A DNA stretch of 64,000 nucleotides, taken from assembly GCA_034687125.1 (NCBI GenBank), contig JAQGBZ010000270.1, positions 23,111-87,110 on the forward strand, given 5' to 3'. Of the stretch, positions 11,573 through 26,500 are shown piece after piece. A model generated the notes under the pieces. The model made no database searches, was not told the DNA's origin, and worked only from the letters and a program-made list of their open reading frames with translations. A program made the translations under genes and the position numbers. How positions within the stretch are numbered: the stretch's first letter is position 1; the number at the start of each line of letters is the position of its first letter. The DNA is from Neelides folsomi (Eukaryota; Arthropoda; Collembola; Neelipleona; Neelidae).

Positions 11573-14500
11573 TTAACCATAAGAGACGGAATTGTCAACT
11601 CCCCAGAGATCATACCAAGGGCCGCAAAAGTTTCCGGACCTTTCGGATTTTTGATCAAGACGGGAAGTTCGTTCGGGGAAGTAAAGGCGCCGATGGAGAT
11701 GACTTCCGTAATCGAAAATTGGTTTTTTCCCATCCGAGCTGATCAACTCCACTTGATGAAACTCGGACCGAATGGATCCTTTGAATTGGGCCGGTCTTTG
11801 AATCCGGATGTCCGACGACCCGCGACGGTGAGACTTTGAGACGGAAGTCGCCCCACTTCTGCTTTCTTTTTTCACTTCTTTTTGTCCATAAGCCACCAGT
11901 TCCATTTTGGCCGACGGAACCGGCGGGGCCGGGGACGAAGGCGGCCCTTGTAAATATCGATGCATTCCATAATGTCTCGTCAGTCCTTCGGTTACAATCC
12001 TCATGGACTGACTTTTGACCTTAATTGAAGAATTGGATTTCTTTGCCACGACGTTCCCGTTTCCCTTCATGGGTGGCGGTGGCAACTCCATCAATTCCGG
12101 CTCGATGAAAACGCTCGAGCTGATATTGTCCTCAAAATCGCCGTTAATCGTGAAATCGTCTTCGTCATCCTCATCGTCCAAATCTACATCGATTTCCTCT
12201 TCGTCTTCATCAGAATTGTAAGAAACTTTACTTGCTGCAATGTACCGGTTTGTGAAGGCCCGACCGGCGAAATGACGTCCGACGGATTTCAATTTCTCCT
12301 CGCTGAGGAGATTGTTTTTGGTCATTGGGACAATTGGAGCTTCGGATCCGGAAAACGATTCGATCCGAGAAACGATCTTCCGGTCCCCGTAATGATTCAT
12401 ATTATTCTGCATCTGCTGGTGCATTTTTTCCTTTTGCGAACGTTGAAGAGAATTATTATTTTTATGAGGTTCTTGAGGGAGCGGTCTGTTCTCGTAGCTC
12501 TTTTTCAACTTGTATTCTTCCATTGGAGTCAAAGGCAACTTTTCATTTTGGTTCTTTGCCATCCGGGCACTTCCCTTTTGGCTATTTTTCCCATTTTTCC
12601 TCCGCATGTGGTCGCTTATAACAATGCAACTGTCTGAGTCCTTCTGGTTGAACCCTTCGACCTTTTCGACCTTTGACCCGTGTGACCTGGTTTCTTTTGG
12701 CATTGGCGGTGGTAGTGGGAGCGAAATTGACCTCGAGACTGAAGAGTCTGTGGATGGAAGTGGAGACTCCGATTTCTTTTCTTTTTTACTTGAAGTCATT
12801 TCTTGCATCTCGAATTCGGACGGAAGATCGACGATTGACGTGTGACAAGCCCAAACATTTTCACACGATTCTGCAGCCGAAATTGAGTCGAAAGTTTGTG
12901 GCGGTGGAACTTCGGGTCTTTTCCATATTAGGGATTTTGTCCGATTTATGAGCTTCTTAAAAGCTCCGTCTTTCATATTTCGCTGATTACCATGCCGGCG
13001 TGAGTTGAACGTGTGGCCACGAGTGTCTTCCTTCTCGTCGCACCCGGAAACATTGCTAAAGCTCAAAGAACGTCTTGCGTTCTTGGGTCCGCCAACTCGG
13101 ACCGATTCCGACATGTGATAGCGATCCATGAGCCATTTATCCCCAGAATTCAACTCCTCGCTGGTGTTCCACGGATTTAGATAGGAGGACGGGAAGATGG
13201 GAGAACGTGACAATAAAAGGATTAATGGTCGGATGGGAGAAGTTAAAGGTGATTGCGGCAAAGCACGAACGAACATAAAAAATATAAAAAATAAAGTAAT
13301 AAATAAAAATTCCAAATAAGCAAACAAAAGAGAAAAAGAAGTTGCACGTGTGTTTTAGAGATGGTCATTCAGTTAGTACATATGATGTCAAAAGTTTTAT
13401 TAGTTCTTACACTACTTGAAAGAAACGTAAAAAAGATGAAGAAGTAAAAGAACAATATTTCCTTCAAAGTTCCAAAAGTAAAAAAATACATCAACTTTTA
13501 AAATGTTCTTAAGGGATTCGTGAAATGAAGATAAACTATCCTTCTGATGTAATTCTTAACTATTGAACTTATTGCATTGTAGATAATATAACAATAAAAG
13601 TCTATAGTTTTGTAGGAACTACTCCCTGAAGAAAATAATGGTCAAAGCACTCGAAATAATTAAATTGAAAAATATACTCAGGCAGAATTTAAATTATCTG
13701 AGCTTCTATATATAATATAACCATTAAAATTTTAACTCCTCATTTAAGAGTTCTATTGTTCATTAGTATATTTGGATAACCAATTTAGGCCCAAATTTTG
13801 TAATTGGGAACATTCATCATTTGTAACTTGTTAATTAATATTCAAACGAGTTGTTTTATTTAACTCTGAAATATCGCTAACAGGAAGAGTCAGTGACTGT
13901 AATTAAATCAGATTTAGATGAAAAGTGAAAATGCATTCAGATCAATGCACACGAAGGAAAACAGAGCTAATTGATATGCCAGATGACGGACCAATTCCGC
14001 TTCATGCCAAATCATTATAGGAACGTGATGCGATTTTAAGCATGTCTGGTTTTCATATGGCTACTATACTAAAATGACATTTAAATATTAGAACGCTACA
14101 AACCTTCAATTTGTAATATTTAGCTTAAACATTATAATAAATATTTATGAATTGTCCAATGCTAAATTGTATGAATGTCCTTGTATGTAACATGTGTACT
14201 ACATTACCTACATTAATAAATTCTTAATTGAATAACATTTCCAATTCTGAATAAATTAGTCTAAAATAATATTTCTAACGCTAACGAATATGTAATTGAT
14301 TAATTTCATAATTGCTAATATTGTACATCTAATATTATTATAATTCTATTATTATTTAATCGTATAAATGGCTATTTTGTATAGTAAGTCTTATGTAATA
14401 AATGTCAGCAGTAATTATAAACGTTTTAGATTAATTAAGATAACATTCATTAAATGAGAGAAAAGCTAAAATTTAATTTCATTCGAAGAGAAAGAAAAGG

Positions 14501-17500
14501 TGTACCTATTCCTTAACAAATGTTCTTCTTCTCCATCTGAATAGTCAACGTCAGGTTGTGGCGGTGCAGGAATTTGCTCCTTGACCAAATCATTGCTAAA
14601 TCCGCTGTCGTTGCTCGAATGGAGCGAGTCCGAAGCGCTGCCAGAAGCTGAGGAAGTCGTCGGGGGAATCATGCTGCTCCCAGACGGACTGTTCCCTGGC
14701 ATGGCCATCTTTACCGGCTTCAATCGCTCCACAGCACTCAATTTATGATTAAGGGGCAATGACTCGGGCGTCCGATGGACGATCACATCTGCAGTGTTGA
14801 GCCGTGTGGGGTGGAACGACGGTTGGTGATTCATTGGACTGATCGGGTTTAGATTCCCATTCATCCCCAGTGGCGTCGGCAATGGCGGCGGGGCGGGGGA
14901 GGGAGACATCTTTGGCTGGTCTGACAGAGATTCAAGCTCTGTGTAGGCGACAGGGAACCAACCTGTCTTTTGAGTCCGGAGATTTTCGCCAAACTGCCAT
15001 CCCTTATTTCGATCTCCTAATGGAAAAAGAAAATTCATGGAGATAAAAGGATTTCTCACTTTACGCGTCTGATCAATTCCTCTACAACTCCATTTTTTAA
15101 ACATTTAATATCACCATTTGGTTCTTATCATAAAATATACCAAAATCGAATTCTACTTTAGATACGATGTATCATAAAATCTTGTAACGATTAACGGTAT
15201 ATTTTGATATGATATGTAATATGTATAGTATAGAAAATACTTATATTACCAAAATCAAAAATTTTACTATTTTAGGTTAACAAATTTTTATCAGACCATT
15301 TGAACACCTGTATTATTACAAAATATAATGAAAAAAGTAATTATTAATTGATAAAATTAATTTTAGTTCGAATTTAAAGTAATATTATATTTTTATAGGT
15401 AAGTTGGCTTAAATTAAAGGTGCATGAAATGAAATTATATTTAATAAAATTGAATGTTTAAGGATTGTAAAATTTAGTATGTATCCGATATGATTATGTT
15501 CATTCCATTTAATCCAATATAATTCCGTATAATGAGTTTGCATAAATTACCAATGAGAGCAATTGGATCGTTTTCCAAGAAGCTTAATTGGTTTTCTCCA
15601 CTTGAGAGATATGCATAGAGGGCTTTTCCATATCCAATACTTGCAGCTTCGCTGGCCACAGCAAGTGATTTGGGTCGGACTGCTTGTCCTTGCAATTCTG
15701 AAGGCATTTCGGGAGCTTTTCCATTCGGTGTAGAAATTCGCTCGTTGGCCATTCCTTCACCGTTGCTGCAACTCATCAAATTAAGGTCCGACTTGGCCCT
15801 GCTTATCGAAGCTCCAGAGCTAATTGGCAAATCAGCCTGTTGGCAATTGATAATTTCTGATGCATCCATCGACTTGGTTTTCCGAAGCTGGGAAGAAATT
15901 GAAACTGTGTCATCTGCAGGTCGTCTTGGACTGCAGTAAATACAATCTTCGTCGATTTCTGTACATCCTTGCTACTCAAAAAATAAAAATTTTTTGCTAA
16001 AAATTTTATATTAATTATCATTATTATATATGTTGGTGCATTTATTGTGTAATTATTTTACAATAATTATTATGTAATTATTTTTGTAGTCTTTTTTGCA
16101 CACAAATTCTTACCTCCATTTTCTTCAGCAAGGCAAGAGAGTTGTTCATATTCTCTGGGAGTGTTTCCCTACTTTTTGCCACTTTCATCCAATTTTCAAG
16201 TTTTGAATTGAGAAGAGAATTTCCTTTTGAGTAGAATGCCAAGTAGTGTTTAGCAAGTGACGTCTGTCTTTCTAAAATGAATCCATACCGCCGTCGTTCT
16301 TGCGTAAGAGCCTGGAATCAGATATGGTTAATTAAACATGAATTTATTTCATGTTTCAACAATCCAAACGCATGAGTTTTATAAATATAAAATATTTACA
16401 TAAATAACTTACATCTCTCATTGATTTCTCACAAAATCCTTCCAATTTCGCTTTCTCTTCTTCGAGATTTTGCATCACCTGAAATAAAATCCATATAATC
16501 AATGATACATAATATATTAAAAATCTATGGTATTGTATTGTAGAGAATTGTTCACAAATTCAAGCACACAAGTTTGTTATCTAACCATAACTGAAAATAT
16601 TTTAAAAGTAATGATAATATTTAAATATAACAAAAAGTAATTGGGTGGCATTAAAATACCCATGTACATACTTATTTAATTTAGGATACACAAAATAAAA
16701 AATGGGGCTAAGACCATAATAAAATTGAGCGAGTTCGGAACAGTTGATCTTCAAAAGTTCAAAACATTAAAAAGGCTTTCTTTACAGTGAATAAATTCTT
16801 TTAAAGCATGAATAAATAAAAGATCACCGTTAAGCTTCGAATCAAAGGATTGAAAAGAAGTTCAGTGGAACAAGAAACGATATCGTGTTTGACTTTAAAT
16901 TTATTGAGCTTTACTTTACTACAACAGTCTTTGATCTTAAATACATTGAGTTTATTATTATTACCTACAAGACAATTCATTTAACTTTAACCCAAGTTCT
17001 GTTATATAATCCTAAATGTAAGTAATACAATTAAACTAAACATATATGTAAAATACAATACTCGTATATCAATGTTATGTTCCAAATGAATCTATTTTAC
17101 CGGTACACTGTATATATTCTGTACATACTGTGCATAGGTGTTCTGTACATATTCTGTATATATTCATGTTCTGTACATTTTCTCGGATCTCATCTCAACC
17201 GTAAAAAGACACCCATGGGAGGCAAAGGAAGTGAATGGAACATTACGAGGATTCTTCTTAACGCTGTCATTATCTTCTGTTTTATCTTCAAGTTTAATTT
17301 ACTCAATCTCCCCAGTCTTAATTGCCCGAAGACCATTAGGAGAGGGATAATTAATTATTCTCACTTGCCTATCTTTAGAAAACAATCAAGTTTTCAGAAA
17401 GTTCATTCAGAAAAATCCTATAGACCATGTAATATCAAACTCCACTAAACACCTCATATTGAGACTAACAAACTATTGTGATCTAGTTGTTACTTATAGT

Positions 17501-20500
17501 AAAATGGCTTTACTATCACGTATTGGCATTACATAGCTTTTGTTGTTATTGTTGCTTTTGTTTAAACTTTACCTTGATTTCCTTCCCGAGTGCGTTGGTT
17601 GAGTTATTGCTCTTTTTAGACTTTTTCTTCATTTTCTTGGCACTTGAGGCAGCCTTGTTAAAGCTCTCGATCCGTTGTTTGTGACACATGAGAAACTTTT
17701 TCTGCTCGCTCTGAAATATTACAAAATATGAACATTCGTTAGGATAATCAATTCCTACACTTTTTCACCTCTCTTCAAACAACGTGATTCGTTAGATTAA
17801 TAGAGGTTACAATTTTGAGCGTTGTTGTATTTGACTCATCATCTCATCCCAATTATTTAACGAACAAGGTTTTACTAAATGACCATCTGAATGCCTTATT
17901 AGCAAATTGTTATTGTTTACAATAAAGGAATAATACTCATTTGGTAATTAATGGCATTACAGGTATTGTACAACAATTTTAAGTTAAAGAATACCTAAAA
18001 TCATTTAAAACAATTGATCGTTATTCTTTAAATTGTGTAAAGTAAAAGTATTCGCAAACTCACATTTAATGACAACCTTCATACATATTGTAAATACACC
18101 TGTATCTTTATGAAAGAATGTTTCAATAAAATATTTCAGATATGCAATTTTAGTCGAGTATATTAAGTACAGTATTATCTGATATACGCAATTGTATCTT
18201 ACTACAAATATATATTTCATTTTAAGAATTTTTATGCTATAATAAAAATAAGCATATATCGATACAAATGATGTAATTTCATTTAAAAATGATTTTGTAA
18301 TGCAGTCCATAACATTAACCAAAACGAACATGTTGGCGTCGATTTCAAAGAGTTTCTTATCGGACCACTAATTTGTATTTATTCAATGTAATGAAGCTCA
18401 ATGAGTCCCAACCCATCATTTTGATTTGAATAGTCAATAAACATTTAATACATTTATTTAGTACAATGAGAACACTTGAACGCTTTCACTTTTCTTTTTC
18501 ACGACTCAACACTTTGAAAAACTATTGGGTAAAATTGTAAATGAAATCTTATAAATTAAATGATGGCAATGAGGGATACTCCCTGTTTAATGGCTCGCTG
18601 TGAAATTTATTTGATCCTCATATGAATAACTAACTAACAATAATTACCTTCATATTTATTTATTATACAATATGCAATATATCTGTAAATACACTGTATA
18701 CAGTATCTGTATGAAAGATGATATGAATAATAATATAAATGCACGTATTAAAATGAAGGAGAATAAAGAATAACTGCGGGCGTAATTTCATAGAATTATT
18801 TAGCCCTCATCCAAAATGAATGTTTCTCTCTCAGGGTGGAAGGAAATCTTTTGAACTTTAGGATTTTGATCCTCGGAAATACTTTTTAATAAAAGTTGGG
18901 GGAGAGTGTGGAAGATTTATTGAGATTGAAAAGGTTGGGGCCTCATTCCCATGTTCCCATAGGGTCGCCATTTGACTTGAGCTGATTCCCCTTCAAGACA
19001 CGCAAGGAAACCGCAACTTCTTGACATTCAAAAACTTCAAGATTCGAAATTGGGAATCTGAGTCTTTATGAACCCCAGGTCGATCTATTTAATCTTTTTT
19101 AGGTGTCTGCTTGGTTGAAATTGATTCTCTGTAAGTGCTTCCAGATTCACTTTAAATTGCTTATTTTACGACTCAAATGAAAAAAAGTTGTACAGGAGAT
19201 GCTACAGATATGTACTATAGACTATGTACTATACATACTACAGTGTAGTACTATAATGAAATGTACGGGAAGATTGCAATACATATTACTATTACCTATA
19301 CATAAAAATTTTTTTTTGCATACGTTTAAATGTGTATCTGCAACATATTATATTTATACATTCTGAGAATCAATTTAGAATTTAGATTAATTTTGATCAA
19401 AGAGCTTGGCTGTAAAAGCGCATCGTGGAAATGGAACAAGATGGTTTTAAAAGTGCAGCCGCGGTTAATGCACGCTTGCATAAAATGATCTGATGTGAAC
19501 GGTGGTAATTCTACTTTACTTTTTTGGCACACTCACAAGTATTATAAGTTGAAGCTGTTGAAGCGCTTTCAATTGCTTTTAATGTATTTGAAGTATTTGC
19601 AAACTAGGTAGACACTCAATTGTACAAGTCCATTATGGGTTAGAGAAACATTGTAAAAGTTGATTTTTTGCTCTTTGTGGAAAAATTATGTTCCTTTCCA
19701 TTACCCTTTGAATCATTGGCATTAAATAAAAAATGTAGAGTAAAAATGCATTTTACAGATATGTAGCTGTTTATTGTACCATTTAGATCAACAGATAAGT
19801 AACAGATAGACTCTCGATACACCTCGCATTAGTAAAGACAACGAGAACCAATTTAATCATCTGGGCTATTAATGTTTCTTCATCTCGTCGTCAGGTTGAT
19901 GGATTGGCGTGAATATTTGGAAGCCAAAAGGCCATTATCTAATTTCCAAACTCTCACTTTTGTTTATTAATTTGCATGAATGACAATGATAAATTGCTGA
20001 ATCTATATCTATTATCTGGATATTTCTGCATCTAACTTTAAGTATATTAAAGAGGAGAAACTCTCAATGGAATCGTTTCTTAATTATCAAAGTTATCTAT
20101 TTCTTGGCTCATATAATAATTTGTATTAAATTTGTCCAACTCTCATAACACTCATACTATTCAGTAATTATCTTTATGTGATACATAACAATAGAATATT
20201 TATACAAATCTCACATTTAATAATGAAATGAATAAAAATGCACAATTACAATTTTTCATTGTTTGGGTCATACCAATAACAAAATATAATCTCTTTTATC
20301 ATTTGTAAAATGATCAATTTGTATAAAATTCTATCTACGTGAAGAGATTAAGATTTATATAATTAGCATAAGATTTAAAAAATATGGCAATGCTTCGTAT
20401 ATGAAGAATATAGAATGTTCAAGAAGAGAAAATTATAGTCATATCATATATGAGCTGACAAGAATTCGCTATTTGGTGGCTGCATGGACACGTCGAAGAC

Positions 20501-23500
20501 GAAATCCGGATTGACTTGACAAATGTGGACATTTGAACACGAAGGGTGCGCATGGGGGAAGACAAAGTGGGAAGTTGAGTTCATCCCAATGGACCTCCAT
20601 TCACCCACTCAAATTCACGACCATGCGATCACGTACACAGAATTGGAATAACAGGAAAAGGTGAAATATTGAGTTAAACTTATTTCACTCTGTCACCCTC
20701 CCTCTCCATCTCTCAATGTCTCGATCTCTCGATGTCTCAAAGTAAATGGGATTTGATCAAAATTAGCGTGAACTCTCTTCAACTTCTTCCTCCTTCTGTC
20801 ACGGAGAATTACGGAAGTGGCGGACCGAGAAAAGGCCATGTCTTTCACATATGATCACATTGAGTGGAAACAATGAGGAGTTACATACTCAATTCTTTAC
20901 AATTCATTTACCTCAGTTTGGTCTTTTAACCAATTGTATTTGCTTGAATGTTAAGAATGTTGTTAAGTAAAAAAGAACTGTAATCATTGCATGACCATTC
21001 CAATTTAAAGTCTTTATATTGTCACAAGTCTCACAAGATCAATTTAAGTTAAGCAATATTTAAAACTAGTTTTTGCCTTTTCAAATTTATTGAACCTTAA
21101 AAACAATAAAGATTGGCATAATAAAAAATAATCTTGAAAGTGCATACACGTGCAAGTGTGTTCTTCGAAGAAAATTGAGGGTTGCAAATTTTAAAAGGAT
21201 TTCGGTCTTAAAAATCAATAAGTCATTCATTAAATAGAAAAAAATTTAATTAATTAAATATACCATGTACTACTTTTATTAGTTTTCTTTAATCACCAAT
21301 TCTGAAACCTCCTATATTTTATTAAATTGCTGAACTCAAGTAGACTTGAATAAGTTTCTAAAGTTTACAACCATCAAGAATTTAAACAGGTGTAAATGTA
21401 TAAAGTCGGCGAGCTTTCTAAACCTTAATGTAAACACGAAAATGAAAGATTTTTTATTATATGAATTTTAAATTTTAATTCCTAATGGTTTTTACGACAG
21501 CATAAAGTATTGATCAAGTCATACTATTGACGTATTCTTGAAGGTATAATACAGATAGGTTTACATTGATGAGTAAATTGATTCGAGTCTAAATGAGCAA
21601 ATAAACCCGGATTGCACAAGTCAATAAAAAGAGAAGCTAAAATAAAAAGAGAAGATTGAAATGAATTTTTCTGTAATCTGCAAGGTAAGCCTCGCCTCAA
21701 AGCCCTCCGGTAAATAAATACATTTATTTATGCATTTCTCTGCAAGGGACTGAAAGAGACAGCGTTCAGTCATAAACCAAATTGATATCTTTATTATTGC
21801 TTCTCAATCACGATGATCATTACAGGGAGTTTCTTTATTGGGAGCTTGCCTTATTTAACAAATCATTGAGACAGCGTGGATTCATCACAGTAAATCAAGG
21901 CAATTGCGAGATTTGCGAAAGGCCCAAAGGGGATCACCGGGGTCTCACAGGTTATAAACATCAAAAGACTCCTGTCATTCAAAATATTCTCCCTCTCGTC
22001 AACTCACAAATCCTTATAAAGATCCAAACGACTTGCAAGATTGATAGATAAAATTTATGAATTTGCCATTATACCAATATAATATTATATTGGTACTATA
22101 TGTATATTTATGTATTTAAGAATATCGTTATATTCTGCATACTAACCGCTAATATGCGCGTCTTTTGCCAAGTCAGGATCCAAATATGATTAAAGGTATA
22201 TGAATATAAAAAAGTCCATTTAATGACAAACTGCCCAGGCGACTTCTTATTTATTCGATGAATGAGAAGAATAAAAATATTCTACTGGCGAAAAATGCAT
22301 ATTATTATGTATAAGTACAGATGTATGGTATGTATGTATGGTATACAGGTATGTTGTATGTATTTGTATGTAGGTATAAAATATTAAAAGTTCCTTCAAA
22401 GATCATTGCACTCATGTCGTAACTCTATTAACCATTATTAATAATATTCGCAGAGATTTGGAATTTTAATCAGTTGTTTTTAATGTATTCTCACACACAT
22501 ATTAACAAAGGAGGAGTGAAGAGAATTCCTAAATGCAAGTCTCAATGCATTTGTTCTTATCCCTATCGACCTCATCGTTTTTCTGCATTCCATTAAAAAT
22601 GCCTCGCCCCCTTCGTCTGGTTAAATCACACTCAACATTTTTCTCAACTCTCACTCACATTCATATTCGCATTCATTTTCACATTAACAAGTGAACATTC
22701 TTAGGTTGTTTGATCATATTGAGTAATCCTTCATTGTGAATAAAAATATGAACAAGTATTTGTATGTAAAAACATAAGAACATTCGAATGCATAACATAA
22801 AAGGATTTATCTCCGTTTCAAATTATGTTCAAGAATCCTTTATGAGATTTCCGTACGGGTAGAGGAATCTCGAGTGTTGAGGAATTTTGAACTAAAACCT
22901 TGTTGAGTCAAATCACCTGATAAACCATAAGAAATGAGCTTCTTTAATTTATGATTCAAAAGGGCCGTAAAGGTTCATAGGAAATCTTTTCCTTGTTATT
23001 TCTCCACACCACGGGATGAGATTTTGAGTAAAATATGTGAGTTTAAATTTGGGATGGGTAGGGATATGAAAGTAGGGATAGGTACAGATCTTAAAGGTAG
23101 GTGTAGGATCATGTTTGTATTACCTGGATGACTCTTGTATCCTTCTCCAAATTAGTTTCCAACGGGACGAGGAAGTCGACATAGAAGGCTTTCAACTGTA
23201 AAAAGAAAGACAAGTAAGTTTGGGCAACTCAGGGAGCGGCGGTAAATGTTTCCATAAAACGACTTTGGATTTTAAAATTCCTCTTCCTTCTTTCCGTACG
23301 GAATTAATGGAGAATTAGATTTTCATTATAAAAAGGAACTTTGACTTGGGTCATTACATAAATAAGAAAGAGAGGGATAATGCAAATGGTATTAAAAAGG
23401 GCTCTCTGGGGTTCGCGGAGCTTAAAACAAAAATTACTACGAGGACTTTTCGCCTGATTAGAAAGTGGGCCTATAAACTATGGGCCATTTTAAAGGCAAG

Positions 23501-26500
23501 TTTTTATGAACAATTTTATTACTTGCACTTTTGCATTTAAATGGAAATTGAGTCAATTATTTGTATTAGTTAAGATAATATTATGTTAAATCTAATATGT
23601 GATTATAAGATCAACTTACGGTATTCAATTGTTGAGCATGTATATCTTTAAAAACTTCTGTGATTTGCATAAGGGAAGAACCTGAAAATTTAGAAAATAA
23701 TTTTATTATAGCATACATACACGATTTTATAATTAATTACTTATTTAATTAAGTGTGTAGTTAATTTATCAAACTACGGATAATTTAAAACCATTTCCGT
23801 TTAATCACACTTGACATTAAACGATTTTTTTATCTATTGACATAAACATTAACATTTACATTAACAATTAATTAAGGAAAAACTTGCTGTGCATTTTAAT
23901 TCCTTTATAAAGTCATCAGTGTCATCAGGATTTGAGTAACTTTTGTATAAAATCGCATTGTGTTTGATGATCTGTGCAAATGCATTGCTTTCTGTAATCA
24001 GAAAACAAATTAAAGAGAACTGCACGTTTTGAAAGAGAAAGTAATAAATGAAAAAAATTCCAATTCATTTTGTGGTAAAATAAAATAAAATTTGAGTCAA
24101 ATTAAATAAAATTGGAAATGAGAAAAATGTGTAATAATTCCCTTTCATCTCGTATTCATTTCATTGTAAGTACAAAGGACAAAGGGTCTTTTCATTGCGT
24201 CATATATGAAATCTAACTGAGAGTAAAATCAGTTCGCTTATGGAAATTCTCAGACCATTAGAAGAGATGAGTTGGAAAGGAATAAAACGGCACAGATGAA
24301 ACATTCTCTTTGAAGTCGTTTTCAAATGATGATGAGGGTATTATTATTATGATTCTATTTCTCAACTCAATTCACATTTTTTGCATTCGACAATGAAAAG
24401 TCCAAAAGGAATCTCCTACAGCGCACCTTAAAGAAAATTTTTATAATCTTCATATTTGTGCAAAAAAAGTTCACATGATTTTTGAATTAAAGAATTACAA
24501 AGCGAATTTACAAAACTTCAATTTTACTTCCTAATTTTTTAATTCTTCATCAGCTTAAAGTCGTAAATATTAATTCATAAACATCTTTATGAATTAATCT
24601 ACCTTTTATGAATAATTAAATTACAGAACGATTTTGTTACTTTTCATTTTTATTCGCAGATTCATCAGATTCACAATTATTAGCGCAATTTTTTCAAATA
24701 ATTATGAATATAACTATTTTGCTTTAATGCTTTAACAAATCCAATAAAAAATACAAATCATGTCATCAATTCATAATTGCAATTTCTAAAATAAATATCA
24801 CGCTTCACCAAATGTCTTTTACTGATGGTGAACCAAAAATGAAAAAAGATTAAATATCTTAAAAATAACATTAATAAGTTAATGACAATTGTAATGGCGT
24901 AAATATGATATTTACTCAATGTATTAACCAAATCCCCTGTGGCAATAAACTTTGTTGGAGACATTAAGTATGATTATATTGATTTTGTTACTGTTAAAGT
25001 TAATCACTGTCGCAATGATCCCTGCTGAGTTACGAAGATTGAGAGGCCAAATTACAACCACCAAAATACCATGGGCAATTCTTTGTATCATTTCTGGGTC
25101 ATCTTAAAACATTCTTCCAATCAATTCCAATAACTATCACTGACCCTGTTTGTAAAGATTATAATGATCAAATTGATGCACGTAGGTTGGTCCCGGATTA
25201 ATAACAAAATAACAACCATTGCAAATGACATTGTCATGCATAAACAACCAAATTAATCCTTGCTTCAAAAATCACGTCATTCAAAGAATGAGTTTAATCT
25301 TCAGAGTCAAATGTGTCAATGGGTTTTCTATTTTTTAGCTAATAGCGCAAGGTTCAATTGGCTTTAACTTTAACATTAACACGTTCAAAATTACAGATAT
25401 TTAAATATTAACATGTGATATTCACATATACAGGTGTGTAGGTGTGTACATACATACAGTGTGCAGAGTGTACACTTATACCAATAAATAATAATATATA
25501 ATTTCTCTTCACACTCATAAATTGAAAAATGAAATTTTAACATGGTTAATATTCAATGATTGCCTTGTAATGATTTGTATTTGTGACAATGATGGTCAAA
25601 TGGGCAGCCTATAATTATTGTAACTTATTCTTATCGTTCTTGTACGCAAGTGGTGTCAAATTGATAGAAAGCGTTATTCCTGTTCTCTTCATTGTTCTTA
25701 CCGAGTTAGATAAAGGAAGAAAGCCAATCGACCTCTTTTGCCAAAAAAGTGGCTCAGGCCGAGTTGGCGAATAATTTATTACGCATGATTCATTAACATT
25801 AAAAGAAAGATTAAATCTTCCAAACAAAATTGTCATTCAATGAATTGTCGCATCTTAAATAAAGAACGATAATTATCATTCTGTTAAAAATTGAATCTCA
25901 TTGTGAGTAAAAGTAGAATAGGCTTTTCGTTTCTGTTTATTATTTTGATTTTTAAGCCTGGTGAAATGCAAAGCTACTAATGAATTTTTTATCAAAATAT
26001 TGACAATTATAAATATTTATTTAAATTTTATATGGATATTTTGTTATTAAATATATTGTAAATATAATTAATATTTTGTTAATACAGATAACTACTCTAA
26101 TATAAATTTACTATATTTACTAGTAAATGTTGAATGGGAAATGGAACGTGTTGACAAAATCAGCCCAGAGCAATTAAGTCGTGGTTTCTTTCTTAATTAG
26201 TTTTCTTCAAACCTAAATGAACCTCTTACAAGCAAAACATGAATTTCCTCAACGTTGAGATTTAGGAAGTTTCCTTATCTTTTTATCACACTTTATGTCA
26301 ACAACAATGAAGTTTGTAAAATCCATTCCACCAAAACTTGTCCATTTCCCAACTTCATTAATGAATGAACAAAATTATCTATCGAGGGATGTAAACCTTA
26401 ATTACTTAATTACGCTATCTCTTTCTAAACCTTTTCCCTGATTAATTTTTAAAATCCCTCAATTCCAATGAAATGCGTAAACTAACGACAACGACCACCA

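Noticed and set aside
13161-13327. Upstream extension of the IRSp53 last exon beginning MFAYLEFLF
   Set aside because: It lies above an acceptor at 13160 that joins in phase with 14506. The hydrophobic stretch is the translated pyrimidine tract.
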